A stretch of DNA of 64,000 nt from Mimosa pudica (lineage: Eukaryota > Streptophyta > Magnoliopsida > Fabales > Fabaceae), in contig JAKELP010000011.1 of the NCBI GenBank assembly GCA_029929735.1, positions 4,357,501-4,421,500 on the forward strand, written 5' to 3'. Below are positions 1 through 12,229 of the stretch, piece by piece. The stretch's first letter is position 1. Every line of letters begins with the position of its first letter. A program made the translations under genes and the position numbers. The notes under the pieces are model-generated. The model saw only the letters and a program-made list of their open reading frames with translations, ran no database searches and had not been told where the DNA came from.

Positions 1-46
1 AGTCATGTCAAAATTAAAAGTCAAACTCATAAAAATTGACGTAGTT

Positions 47-411
47 GCTACATTTGAACCATTTTGTAACTGATGAGTGTTATATTTGAAACTCAAAATT
101 GTTATTTTATGTTGGGTGAACTTTACTAATACTTGAGTGCTAAATTTGGACCTTAAAGTTTTTCATGTGTGGTGATGACGTGGCAGGTGACGTGGCATAA
201 CTGAGTGATGTGGCAGGTGACGTGGCCTAACTTGGCTGACGTGGCAGGTGACGTGGCATATTCGGGTAAGACTTAACGGTCAAACCGTCAAAATTGACGG
301 TTTTGCTACATATGACCCAACTTGTACTTGATCAGTGCTAGATTTGAGCTACGAGATTCACTTTTATGTGGGGTGTACTTTTGGCAATAGTTCAGTGCTA
401 GATTTGACCCT
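47..411 (+). repeat. Degenerate direct repeat pair within an ATM intron
   Basis: Two copies of a roughly 107-bp unit (about 47-153 and 305-411) lie in the same orientation. Both start with GCTACAT and contain TGAGTGCTA/CAGTGCTA-ATTTG motifs near the same places. They flank the ACGTGGC-rich minisatellite. The arrangement looks like the remnant of a transposon with repeated termini, but I cannot name the family. Confidence 0.6.
180..257 (+). repeat. Three-copy minisatellite rich in ACGTGGC
   Basis: The 17-mer GTGGCAGGTGACGTGGC occurs exactly at 180-196, 210-226 and 241-257, spaced 30-31 bp apart. Each unit contains TGACGTGGC, which resembles the ACGT core bound by plant bZIP factors, but inside a kinase-gene intron this may be incidental. 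Confidence 0.85.
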
Positions 412-469
412 TTACCCTATAATGTATTAACAGCCATGTTTTCTTATGATCCTTATGATATACTTTTAG

Positions 470-1898
470 GTTGGGTACATAGTTGGCCTTGGTGATCGAC
501 ATTCCATGAATATTCTAATTGATCAAGCCTCTGCTGAGGTTGTTCACATAGATCTTGGTGTTGCCTTTGAGCAAGGTTTGATGCTTAAGACTTCAGAACG
601 GGTATGCCTGAGTCCTTTAATCCTACACTCATTTGCTTACTTTTTCTGAACTAAATTAATTATCTACTCCGCTGCAACAACTTGCAGGTTCCATTTAGGC
701 TGACAAGAGACATGATTGATGGAATGGGCATAACTGGAGTAGAGGGCGTTTTCAGGAGATGCTGTGAAGAAACTCTTTCTGTTATGCGAACAAACAAAGA
801 AGCATTGTTGACAATTGTTGAAGTAATTGAATTATACTCTGCTCTAGATAATCCAGGACAAAATTATTTTTGACTGTTTTCTTATATAAAAATACTGTCT
901 TCAGGTTTTTATCCACGATCCTCTTTATAAGTGGGCTTTATCTCCTCTAAAAGCTTTGCAGCGTCAGAAGGTATGTTTTACCTTCCAGGTTATTTTAATT
1001 ATATTCTTCGTATATTGACACATCACAAGTTTAGTGGATTACTTGATTTGATTATTTAGCAAGAGTCAGAAAATTGAACACCTACAGAAAAACATTTACA
1101 GGTAATTTAAATTTAGAGTGATCCAACCGAGATGAAATCACAGTTCAATCAGATATTTAGAAGTTGTACAATAAATATTAATAAGACAGGAATTTATTAA
1201 ATAATTAAATGACAAATGTACATGTGATATGAGCAAAAACGGTTTGCTACACTGTCAATAGTGAATACTGCAATTGGGATCCGTAAATTTTAGGGTAGTG
1301 ATATCAGTCTCTTCAGACTACCTGCTTGTTCGATCTGTAATAACTGTTGTCCCTTATTCTCTTATAGGAAACAGATGATGATTTGGATTTAACTTTCTTG
1401 GAACCTCAAGGTGATCTTGAAGGTAATAAGGATGCTACCCGTGCATTATTGCGTGTCAAGCAGAAGTTAGATGGATATGAAGAAGGTGAAATGAGGAGTG
1501 TACACGGGCAGGTAGTGTGTTAATATATCTGACATGTTTTTGTAGATACAGATATTATGTTCAATGTGTTCTTCTCTTTCTTTACCCCTTTTGGGCGTGT
1601 AAACCTGTGCATTTATCAGTTATGCAACTGATATAACTGGAATTTGAAACACAAATTTGTTAATCCAAATGGCTCTCATCTAAAGAACATGCTTGTACCC
1701 TTGTTGTACTTGCTTCATTCCTCCCCGAAGTCATGATTTAGAAAAGAGATTTTATCTAATCCACAAAGTTTTGATATTTCTTGAATGATGTAAATGCTCT
1801 TATTTTAATTTTAATTGCAGGTCCAACAACTTATTCAAGATGCAATTGATCCTGAGCGATTGTGCCAGATGTTTCCCGGTTGGGCAGCTTGGTTATAG
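470..1898 (+). CDS. ATM: ATM serine/threonine kinase, C-terminal exons (5' end outside window)
   Basis: This is the last part of the PI3K-like kinase that senses DNA double-strand breaks and phosphorylates repair and checkpoint targets in the nucleus. I read five exons: 470-601, 688-822, 905-970, 1368-1511 and 1821-1898, all joined in phase 0, giving 184 residues and a TAG stop. The first exon has the catalytic loop GLGDRHSMNIL and the metal-binding DLG of this family. The second reads through RLTRDMIDGMG and the FRRCCEETL block typical of plant ATM. The last exon ends in the FATC signature with FPGWAAWL at the C-terminus. The upstream kinase lobe, FAT domain and HEAT repeats must lie left of position 1. 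Every intron has GT-AG ends. The identification is firm; the exact intron ends are by eye. Confidence 0.95.
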
Positions 1899-2950
1899 TG
1901 AGAACAAGAGAATCCACTTCCAATCTTATCTCTGAACGCGAGTACTATTGTATAGGCGGCAGTTTCCATTCCGAGTTTGTAGAGGCCATTTTGTTCTTGC
2001 CTCTTGTAATACATGTGGCAAAAACTATATATATGTGTGTATATAGGTAGAATGACATTACCATCCTATTTAAAAGGCCTACTGATAAGGATAGTATCCA
2101 TTATATATATGTGTGTTCTGTGGCAGAGTTGGGGATTTTGTCAAGTCCTGCCTCATGGCCGCATTCCTTATTTTCATTTGAAAATAACGATCTATAATCT
2201 ATTTACAGTTTTTTTCTTTTGCCAACAACTAAAAGCCAGTGTTGTAGAAATCATTTCATGGTTGTCATCATTAAATGCTTAATGTGTTCAAATCATTATC
2301 CAATTTTCTTCAAAATTCTCTTTTTGTGGCTGTTGGGGGGAAGTTGAAAACATTAGAGGAACAGTTGAATAGCTTTTGATTATGGCTTAATAATTAAGTT
2401 TAAGTGGCCTCTATTTGGGCTTAATACAATACGATAAACTGTGCTTACCAAGTTCATGACATATCCAGTAGTATATTCAAAGAAAAAACAAAGGAGCTCC
2501 TTTGAATTGAAGCCGTAAAGATGATAATGGATAAACACAAGTGGAGGGTTTTCAGCTTTGACGAATATGGGTTAACTTCCATAAAATAATTACTTTTGGA
2601 TGAAAAATTCCTTAATAGATTAAATTAACGAGAACATTTGGAAGTCATTATCAATTTAGAAGATGTGTTGAATAGAGAGATTCTATTTAAGATGAAATTT
2701 GATCCCAAGTCTCTTATATTTAGGGATTTCTAAGAGGATTTTAGAGGGAAAACCCCTCATTATCCATGTTAACTATTATGTTGATATTTTATGCCAGATT
2801 CTAGGTTTCATTCAATGCAAATATTTTTTTTTCACAAAATAAAATAAAATCTAACTTTATTTGTCTGAGACTTATTTTTTTTATCAGGAATTTGTGAGAC
2901 CTGAGGAGACATTGTATAGACTAAAGAGCACAATGGCTGAGATGAATTCA
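1899..2950. other. ATM 3' flank and spacer before dUTPase
   Basis: This is AT-rich sequence between the ATM stop codon and the dUTPase promoter. The first few hundred bases are presumably the ATM 3' UTR. Short reading frames near 1862-2282 show no recognisable domain. I see no further gene. Confidence 0.6.
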
Positions 2951-2981
2951 CGGCGAAAAAAATGGCGGCAAAAATTGGCGC
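2951..2981 (+). promoter_or_regulatory. Cluster of three E2F-type boxes
   Basis: Three 8-mers fit the plant E2F consensus WTTSSCSS: TTTCGCCG (minus strand, 2951-2958), TTTGCCGC (minus strand, 2965-2972) and ATTGGCGC (plus strand, 2974-2981). They lie 27-57 bp upstream of the TATA box of the dUTPase gene. Plant dUTPase is a proliferation-linked gene of nucleotide metabolism, so S-phase control through E2F/DP is a natural inference; the binding itself is not shown here. Confidence 0.65.
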
Positions 2982-3007
2982 CCTAAAATTTTCCCTCTCT
3001 CTTCCTC

Positions 3008-3015
3008 TATATAAA
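3008..3015 (+). promoter_or_regulatory. TATA box of the dUTPase gene
   Basis: TATATAAA is followed by a CT-rich leader. Transcription would start near 3040, which makes the ATG at 3103 the first start codon of the main transcript and places the in-frame ATG at 2962 upstream of the transcription start. Confidence 0.65.
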
Positions 3016-3102
3016 CCCAACCTTCCTTCTTGTTTTCTCCGCCTCACACCATTTTCCTCTCAAATTTCTCATCCTCTCCATCTTCGTCTTCATTCTCTCG
3101 CA

Positions 3103-4227
3103 ATGGCTCAACCAGAGGACCAAACCAACGGCAACGACACCGAAGTTCAAGAACCTTCCCCTAAGATCCAAAAGCTTGAACGCGACGTCCTCGCTGAAAC
3201 CGACGAACCTTTGCTCCTCGTTCAGAAACTCTCCGATAAGGCCGTTCTTCCTTTCAGAGCTTCCTCTCTCGCCGCCGGTTACGATCTCACCAGGTATATC
3301 AACTCTCTCTCTCTCTCTATTTTCACACTATTATTCTTGCTCTAAACGTTTCTACTTGTTTGAGCTGAATCAAGTTAACTATTCTAATTATTCTGCTAAT
3401 TAGAGTTAGTATTATTGACAAAATTGTGAGAAACATTCGCACATAGAGTTACTATCATAGTTTCTTTACGTACAAAATTTTCTTCTGATTACAATTATAT
3501 ATAGAACAATCTGACCTAGTCATCTGTTTGTTTTAGCTGAATTAAGTTAGTAATTCTAATTAATCTGCTAATTAGTGTTAGTATTATTGACAAACTATTC
3601 TAATTAATCTACTAATTAGTTAGTATTATTAACAAAACTGAGAAATACGCGCGAGCGGGAAACAATCTAATATAGTTAAGGCGGTGAGGTTAATCTACTA
3701 GTTATAGTTTCTTTAGTTTCAACTTTTTTGTTGACTGGAATGAAGTGAATATTTAGGTTTGTTTTTTTTTTATGATGTTGTAGTTCGAGGAACACGACGG
3801 TACCTGCGAGAGGAATGGCTAGGGTATCAACTGATTTGATCATAGGGCTTCCTGAAGGAACCTATGGTCGTGTAGGTAATGAAGAATTTACGAATTTCAA
3901 ACCTGCTGGTGAAATTTCAGGTCATTGAAATGAGATTTTGTTTCTGATGTTATTGAGTTTTTGGATTTTGTAGCTCCACGTTCAGGTTTGGCTTCTAGGT
4001 ATTCCATTGACGTAGGCGCAGGTGTGATTGACGCGGATTATAGAGGACCTTTAGGAGTGATTTTGTTCAATCACTCGGATAAAGATTTTGAAATTAAGAT
4101 TGGAGATAGGATTGCACAGCTGATAATAGAGAAGATTATGACGCCTGAGGTTGAGGTGGTTGAGGATTTGAATTTGGATTTCACTGAGAGAGGCGATGGT
4201 GGATTTGGATCTACTGGCATCATTTGA
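3103..4227 (+). CDS. DUT: deoxyuridine 5'-triphosphate nucleotidohydrolase (dUTPase)
   Basis: The enzyme hydrolyses dUTP to dUMP and pyrophosphate, keeping uracil out of DNA and supplying dUMP for dTTP synthesis; it works as a homotrimer. The exons are 3103-3293, 3784-3875 and 3974-4227, giving 178 residues. All five trimeric dUTPase motifs are present in order: AGYDL (58-62), APRSG (95-99), GVIDADYRG (111-119), GDRIAQLI (138-145) and the C-terminal RGDGGFGSTG (167-176) that closes over the substrate. The first about 55 residues are a hydrophilic extension like that of other plant dUTPases. The start at 3103 was chosen because it follows the TATA box. An in-frame ATG at 2962 would add 47 residues rich in Ser, Leu, Pro and Arg that look like an organelle transit peptide. 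Length and motifs are normal for the family. Confidence 0.95.
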
Positions 4228-7200
4228 TTGATGATGGTGATTTCTCTAATATCTGTGTTTGTTAGGCTTTTGGGAAATTAGTGTTAGAGGCATATAGTAA
4301 AAGAAGCCTCCTACTAGTTTTATGCTTTTTGCCTAAATACTACTAATCACTCTGTAAAACTGAACATTGCTGCAATGCTTCTATGTTTTGTCAACTGAAT
4401 CTAATTTCTGGTTAAGTGGTACTCTATTTTATTTCATTAGCTGAGTAACAACAAATTTACACATTGTTGATGGTAAGCTTGGTAGTGATAACATCAGTAC
4501 TCGTATAAACTCAAGATAAATCGTAAATCTGTATGTAATTAACAAGTTTTTAGACAAATCCACGTATTCTCAGCCCAAGTAAAGTATGCAATTATTGTTT
4601 ATTTGGGTGTTCTATATTTATTAGTCCATGCTAGTACCATGGGCTAGAGGCCTTCACGTTATGAAGGAACACAGCGTTTGATGAAGCCGAACTGTTAGTG
4701 GAATTGGGTAGGTGATTTCATTTTCACAAATGGGCTTTGTCTTTGTCTTTTTAGAGCCTGCAAATCCAATTACTTGAACCTGCCTATCATTCATAGTAAT
4801 TTGTAAGTTTAAAAGTTTTTGAATACTTTAACGTTTTATATTGGGTATACGTTCACATTTCTAATTGTTCTATATAAAGATAAAGTTTCTATTTACCTTC
4901 TTAAATGTTTTCTGTAATGATTATATTTTATATCGTTATAAATATATAATGTAAATTAATAGTAATGTATATCTATATATCTTAATTATACTCAGACGAA
5001 ATCAATTTGTTGCATTGGAGAATTGTACATTATGTTTGAGTTTTGAGATATTGTATGCTTTATTACTTCTGTTGAAAACATTTCATGTTTTAAAATGAAT
5101 GGGAAAACAATCATACTAGCCCATGATAAAATATAAATAAGACAGCACTAATCTTTTTTCAATATTCCATAGATTTGTAGCTCCGGTTTAATTAAATGAA
5201 AATAAATTCAAATTGTCAATGAACCAATGCATACCATGGGAGTGTGAATAGGGCATTCATACGGGATTAGGATAGGCCTTTATTAGGGATTTCCTACCAG
5301 CTTACATCAAGTCTAGTTTAATTTTTTTTTGGTAAATAAACTAATCTCATTCAATCTTGTTGTTACTAGGCGTATTTAGGTAAATATGCCAAACTTTCTT
5401 TAAGACATAACTTACAAACGTACAAATCTAAATCTTTTATATTTGATCATTTTGTGATTTCTAATACAAGTTAAACAAATTACATAAAAAACTAATTATA
5501 ACATTATTAACTTATCTTTGACTAAAATTTCCCATTACATACCCAAAGTTCAACATTTTCACTCGTTAGTCATTCAAATTTGATCCATTTCAAATACTTA
5601 AAAGACATATTAGTAACTCACTTGTCTTCTTGAACATTTATGTTCTTCTCCAACATAATGATTGTTGTAAATAGCAAGTTTATTGCAGTTGTGTCTATGA
5701 AATATTTTAATCTCAGAAGAACAATTTATCATATCTATGATATGTTCCAAATATTCAGCCATCCAAAAAAGAAGATATTAGCACCACCTGTAGCAAAAAC
5801 AAATTACATAACGGTTTTTCAAACTCAACGTTGCTTCATCTATTTCCCTCGTAATTGTTTTCTCTTCTTGTCCAACAAAAACACTTCACTTCTCCGTTTG
5901 GTTCTAGTTTCTTCCTCTGCTTCCTTTTGCTTGAGCCCATCTTCTCTTTCTCTCCAAGTTTTCTAATTTCTAAATATTTAACACTTCTTGATATCTTATA
6001 ATATCTTTCTCTTCCAAACGCGCCCACTGTTCATTCATTTTGGTTATCATCTTTGTTTTACGTCCATCTTTGTCCATTGATCTTTGATTGTTTTTCTCAT
6101 TGTCATGTATATATCTCTTTCCACAATTTGTTGCTAATAATCAGTCACATAGATACTCCCTGGTTTGAATTTGATGAGACAGAGGTTTTAGCTTCGAAAC
6201 TAATCAATTGAGCTAGTGTGTGGTGGACATAAGATGTTCGGTGAAGATTTTGTTATAATGCCTAAAGAAAACTGAGTTCGTGATATCATTGAGAGAAGAT
6301 TTGTTGAATGTTTTGGCAAGTAAGATCAGAGGTTCGAAAGATTGTTTCACAATGCTTTTTCGTGGCATTAATGGCCATGTTGGTTGTGGACTTGTAGTTT
6401 ATGATATATATCTCTATTTCAGAAGGTTTTCCTATAGGAAGCTATAGAAAATAAAGCTCTTCTTTACTGGATCTATTTAATTGATTTGCTTTAACTAAGG
6501 ATCTTGATTATTTTAGTTTGTATGTTGCAATTCTCAAAACATTCCAATCACCTTCCCTCATCCCATCCCACGATCTCTTATTTTATTATTGTTGGAGGGG
6601 TATTTATAAGAATAGTTTGGGAAGAAATGGTCAAAAATTATAATTGTTTCCCATATCTAAGATCAAGATGAAATCTTCAAAAAAAATTCTTATATTTAAA
6701 TTGCATTAAGTGAATTGCATTTTAAGCACAATATATATTTCCTCCCTACTGTTTGCTTTTCAATATTCATTAGTTAATGAAATTTCACTCTTCGTGACAT
6801 GTAGAGTGAAAAGTTCTATGGCTGACAAGGACGGTATAAGGCACCCACTTATTACTATGTCATGTTTTTCCAATTGCAGTATATTGGTGTATGCGGATGA
6901 ACGCTCTTGTTTTTCCAATTGCAGTATATCATTTGTTAAATGCAGTTGTCAACTCTTACAAATCAAAGTACTATTAATATTATCTCTCTCTTTTTGTTAA
7001 GTGTTCATTAAAATAATGTGATTCTAAACCATTTATCTATCGACAGTGTGACAAACATCAACCTTTGTGGACTTTGTATAACTAGCTCTTGTCTACATTT
7101 CTTCTTACCCGTGTCATGTCATATTGAGTTTAACTACTCAAGGTTTTTGCTGTATGCTTTTGATTTTGGTTGTCAAGTCTTCATTTTTGGGGACTGAGCC

Positions 7201-8212
7201 AGTGTCAATACTATGTAGCAGATAGTTTATGAAGGTCTTTTCCAATCAATGATATATGTGTATGATTACTTTTAGTCGACATCTTGGTGCCATAGTCCAG
7301 CTTCCTTGATGTGAAAATATGTGGTTAATTAGTTTTCAGATTTCTGTTATAGTTAGGAATTTTATTATCTAGCGGCTGAGACATTAACAGTCGTAGCCTT
7401 GATCTTTGCACAAGAAGTATTAGCTATGGAATCTAACAGAGGGAATATGTATTTGTGCTGCAGATAATGTCAAGCATCGGTGAAGATGTGAAGTAGAATA
7501 AAACAATTTGTCATTGAAATGTATGGAACAAGTTTCTTCATGATATCCATTATTATTGATTAGGAGATAAAAGGTATATGTCACATTGGAGTTGACATGA
7601 AAGATGCTCAATGACTCAGAATCACTTAGAGAGAGAAGTCATAAGAGACATCGTGACACCAGTTTATTGACTTGTTAACCAATCTGGTTGATGAGCTGCA
7701 TGTAGCTTTTGAAACTTTTCTAGACGTTGAACTATAGGCACTGACTGTACTAGTTTTATCAGTTAAGCTTTATTTTTCTTTTCCTTCTTTTAATCTAGTA
7801 GTAGTAAGCTGGAGTGGAATGATAGCATCCAGGAGTGTGGCTTTTACTGCAGGTTTCTTCTCTGAAATGTAAAAAAAGGCTATCCCTTTTGTCAACAAAT
7901 CCTGTGATACTTTCTTTGAATGTGGATCCCCCTGCACTGTGCATCTCTTAATTAAAGTGGCTGTTAGGTGTCAACGTTTCCATTAGTTTTCATGTTTTCG
8001 TTTTCTTTCATGTAGTTTTCACGTCCTTCTGACAAGACTTCATCTTCAGCCAAAACCATAGACTGAGACCCATTGCTCACTTAGTTTCCTGTGTGCCATG
8101 ATGTCTGATTGGTATTGTGGTATCAATTTTCATCTGCAGTAACATCACATAATGCATAATTTATGAAGACAACTTATGGAATCACTTGTGACATGCTTGT
8201 ACATCTTACGTT
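4228..8212. other. Intergenic region, no gene recognised
   Basis: About 4 kb of AT-rich DNA follows the dUTPase gene. The short reading frames at 5640-5966 and 6710-7000 have no domain, no splice partners and biased composition. A 20-bp-scale sequence containing TTTTTCCAATTGCAGTATAT is repeated near 6866 and 6911. Scattered CT-rich tracts and possible splice-like sites between 5840 and 8000 could belong to a non-coding transcript, but nothing supports that strongly. Confidence 0.5.
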
Positions 8213-8275
8213 GCAAAATTTTGACCATTGGATTGATCCCACAATATTGATCAGTCCAATGAATTAAATTTTGCC
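8213..8275. repeat. Imperfect foldback of about 60 bp
   Basis: The left part GCAAAATTTT...CATTGG...TGATC...AATATT is answered by its near reverse complement ending in AAATTTTGC. Just downstream, TATATATGGTTG (from 8279) pairs with CAACCATATATA about 18 bases later. Both look like small foldback or MITE remnants. Confidence 0.6.
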
Positions 8276-8836
8276 GCGTATATATGGTTGCAAGTCCCTC
8301 CAACGATCCAACCATATATAGAATGGATTGTGTGGGTACCTAAGGCCATGGAATAGATAGAAGTCCCAAACATTTTTTTTAAAAAGCATATGATATATGA
8401 GTCAGCCTTTATATCACATAATTCATAATGCCCAAACTAATTTTGATGCGGGGATGTGTGATACCTTACCACCGAGATTTATGTTGCTGCATGTCTAAGC
8501 TTTACCTAAGACTTTGAATAAGTAGAACCATCCTCCTTATCAATTAATCGACAACTACTCTTCACCTCACTAATGTTTCATTCAGTCACATTTCCCTTGA
8601 TTCGTCACTTTTAGCATTTAAACTATGGTGATAAGTGGTATTCATTTCAATGAAGTCGCAAGAGAACATTTTCAACTGGAAACACGTGTATGTGTTTGTT
8701 TTTCTTTGATATTTCTTGGCTTTAAGGTTACTTTTGATTTGCACAATGTTAGTTTGGGGCCACGAAATTTATTGTCCAAGCTTCATCAGCAGGACTTAAG
8801 GAATGCAATTAGATCAAATATGTTTTTATTAATTGA

Positions 8837-8968
8837 AATATGATTGGCAGATATATAGATATATAGAAATATATAGCAAAAAAAAGTTAGAATATGATTG
8901 GGCCCAATCATATTCTAACTTTTTTTTGCTATATATTTCTATATATCTATATATCTGCCAATCATATT
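8837..8968. repeat. Perfect 132-bp palindrome without spacer
   Basis: Positions 8837-8902 and 8903-8968 are exact reverse complements, with the axis in the middle of GGGCCC. I checked the arms base by base over 66 bp, including the run of eight A facing eight T. Immediately outside the right arm, CTAACT continues and recreates the CCAATCATATTCTAACT that also sits next to the axis. There are no obvious terminal repeats or target duplications. A transcript would fold into an uninterrupted hairpin. Confidence 0.95.
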
Positions 8969-10416
8969 CTAACTGTCCCAATTAATTTGTTAAGTTTAAT
9001 GTCACATAGAGATGTGATCCAATGAGAATAGGCCAAGCCAGCCTGACAAATGGCCTTGTTGGTGGTTGACATAACAAGAAGCACAAGAGTGCAATCCACC
9101 TCGAAACACCCCCTCCCTCACAGTAAATCTTTTTCTTCTCTCTTTTTTAAAAGATTAATTAGGCGCACAAACCAGAGCGTTGTGTTGTCTTCATGGGCAA
9201 TTAATTATGTTATGAAACTGCCAACTGCTTCGATCATACATTTGTAATTATGTTATGCAGTTCAAAGGAATGCACGTTTTTTCAGTATATGATAAGTTTA
9301 TAGGTTTAATTTTATATACTTGGGAGTATTTAGATTGACGATGAAAAAAGTGAGTCTTTCGTGAACTTAAAACTTGGTAGATTGTAATGTGATATATTTT
9401 CAGGTTCACAATAGTAATGGAAGTTTCAATTGACAGTGATCTATATATGCCACTTAGGCACTTACACAATCAAAACATGAGTTGAGTTGTAGAAGTGCTC
9501 ACAAAATGGGCAACCATGCGTTTTGTGTTGGGATTGTACAATTTGAGGGTCCAACCCAACAATATATTTCTTAGACAATTAATGTTAATTTCTTTAATTG
9601 GAAAAGGGTAGTGGTGTGCTTGTGTTTGAGATTGTTTTATAGCCTTACTCTGTTTCTTTTTGCTAGTTTTAGATAGCCTTACTCAAATAAAGTATATGAA
9701 TGCATATGATTAAGATTCCTTCATTCCGAGTGGTACAATATAATAAGTAATATTATTGTTACTTAGGTGAATGATTATGATTATGATGGATGATTAGAAA
9801 GAGGGAGTATTTGAGGGGGCAATCATACATATGAAATTGCTTTTAAGAAAAGAATAGGGTACGTGTGGCCAGCTTGTGAAAATCATTAAGCACAAGCCTC
9901 CGTATCTGTAGTATTTTTAATGCTAGTTGCTAGATGTGTTGTTCATTGCATATCAAGTTTAAATGAATAATGAGTAAATAAAGAAAAAGAAAGAGGAAGG
10001 TGCAAGAAGAAAATTGATGGAAAAGGAAGAGCAGGATCATAGTTCACAGAAAGAGCGTGAAGGGCATTATGGTAAAAAGGGACACCGCCAGGGTGGGGGT
10101 AGCCACTAGAGAGTGGGCCCCACAGGGAGTGCTCTTTTGTCAATCATAATCAGGGTCCCTCCTTTTCTTGCCTCCACCAATTTCTAGTCTTTTTTTAATT
10201 ACACTCTTCCATTCATAAACATAAAACATAGGAGTAGGAGTAAGATAATAAGATACTCTATAACAATTTATTTCACATAAGCTAATATGTCATAAAATAT
10301 ACGTATAGTCTTTTATAATTAAATAGTTTGGTGAAGTTTATTTATTTATCTAAAAAATTAATTTTGTCTTATCTTAAATAAGAGATGGAATACTTTGCAA
10401 TCATAAATTAATATTA
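8969..10416. other. Intergenic region, no gene recognised
   Basis: AT-rich DNA. Reading frames around 9050-9470 and 9943-10143 show no domain and no sign of protein-like constraint. I see nothing else that I can support. Confidence 0.5.
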
Positions 10417-10655
10417 GCTCCAATCCTAAATATAAGACCTAATTGACTTTTTTTTGGAGAGGTTAAGGTTGCGAAATAAGCTATTAAATCATGACATATT
10501 TGATATATTTTTATATTATACATTAGTTTATAGGTAAAATAAACTAATCTAAGGGAAAAAAATTAGGTAAATCAATTTATAATTAACTTATTTTGCTTTT
10601 TTATAGGATTTTCTAAAAAAGTTAATTAGGTCTTATATTTAAGACCGGAGGGAGT
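10417..10655 (+). mobile_element. Stowaway-like MITE, copy 1
   Basis: The element has terminal inverted repeats of the CTCCnTCCGTTCCTAAATATAAG kind, ending GGAGGGAGTA, with TA at the edges. The interior contains GGTTAAGGTTGCGAAATA and TTATAGGTAAAATAAACTA, which recur in six more copies in this window. It has no coding capacity. Confidence 0.85.
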
Positions 10656-11684
10656 ATGTATTTGAGAAATTTTTATAATTTCATAGACCTCCATCCCTTG
10701 CATATGCAAAAGTTTGGAGAAACTACAAATAAATATATTTTTTAGTTTAAAATATCATATACAATATTTTAATTTAATTAGTTGAGTTACTTACGTAGTT
10801 GAATCACAATGTAAACTTGATGAAAAAAAAAATAATCACAATGTAAGCAAATCAAATTACCTATCTAAGATTTTGAAATTCAAAATGTATTTTTTCTTAA
10901 TTTTTGTAAAAGATCAAAGGTGCAATTTTGAAAAAAACCATCACCTTAAAAGTGATTCTAATACTCAACAATCGCAAGATTTATCAATGACACACATCTA
11001 TTCAACATGATATATTTTTATGCTACTTCCGTTAATTTGGATGACTCATGTTAACTTAAGACTAGAAGAAAATAAAATTTAAATATGAAAAGACTTTTAG
11101 GTCTCGGTGTATCCAGATCTTCATAGACCTAAAAAATATCTTTGGAAAATAGTAATACTAGTCTATAATAATACAGACAATCTATTTTAACTTTTATGGG
11201 GAAAAAATGCACTCCTTTGACTAGTTTGGTTGTGAACTGTGATCTTCACATGTATTAGTTTCACTTTTTATTTCAAAATATGCAATTCTCTTACTTTCAC
11301 ATTAGTGAGCAGAATTTTCCCGATTTTGTACCTCTTGGTTCTTTCCGGATTTATCCACATCATCAATTGCTCAATTACTGAGTATATATATCCATAAAAC
11401 ATGTTTGTATTTAGCTAATTGTAGGATGTTTCATTTTAACTATCACCCTTATATTTTGATCCATGTCGTGTAGTCACATAATAATTTAAAAGTGTTCACA
11501 CTGACACCTCTTATAGCCATGTATTATGCTTTCATTAATTACTAGCTAGTGGATCACTTATAGCATTATATACCTATGGTAAATGAAAAATTATTCGATA
11601 TTTCATCACGATTGGTAAATATATATTTCAGAGTGAAAACAAAGCCGATCAATCTATTTATTTCAACAAAGAAGATATATAATC
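10656..11684. other. Intergenic region, no gene recognised
   Basis: About 1 kb of AT-rich sequence with no open frame of note and no recognisable element. Confidence 0.45.
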
Positions 11685-11786
11685 ACCAATGAGTAGTTGG
11701 TTGAACTAGTAAGTGGGCTGCAAGTCCTATGTGAACAATACTCCTATCCCTCGAGTCCGGATTATACCGGACGGTGATTAACAAAA
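11685..11786 (+). mobile_element. tRNA-derived SINE, internally deleted
   Basis: A pol III A-box-like head (AGTTGGTTGAACTAGTAAG) and a tail ending CCGGACGGTGATTAAC plus an A run are present. The copy is flanked by a 17-bp target duplication, AAAGAAGATATATAATC, at 11668-11684 and 11787-11803. Compared with the fuller copy at 33169, about 80 bp including the B box is missing. Confidence 0.85.
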
Positions 11787-12229
11787 AAAGAAGATATATA
11801 ATCGTAGATTGATATTAAGTCTAAGAATAAGTATGCAACACTTAAATTGTAGTATTTGTTTTTCTACAATTCACATTAATACCCAGTAACCATAATTCCA
11901 GTTGAAATTCATATATAAATCATGTTGAATTGAAACAATTTATCTATAATTAACTCCCCCTCATCTATTATAATATAAGAGTTCCAAATTTCAATGATTT
12001 TAATTTGAAATATAAGACTTCATCTCATATCTTCATTTAAATCATTTTCCCTACTTTGCTCATAACTCTCTTTCATATTATTAATACTTATGTACTAAAT
12101 GTGGGTAATATTGAAAAAAAAAACATTAAACTCATACACAAAACTAAGTTTTTGATGCTTTCTTAAGAAACACTTGCTTTCTCAAGCACGGTGTGATTCA
12201 TGACTTGGAGGATAATGTTTTGGAAGTCT

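Noticed and set aside
470..4227. Functional ATM-dUTPase gene pair
   Set aside because: Both serve genome maintenance, but each has its own promoter and flank; adjacency alone does not support a shared unit.
8837..8968. microRNA precursor
   Set aside because: A perfect, spacerless duplex without bulges is unlike plant microRNA precursors, and no known microRNA sequence is present.
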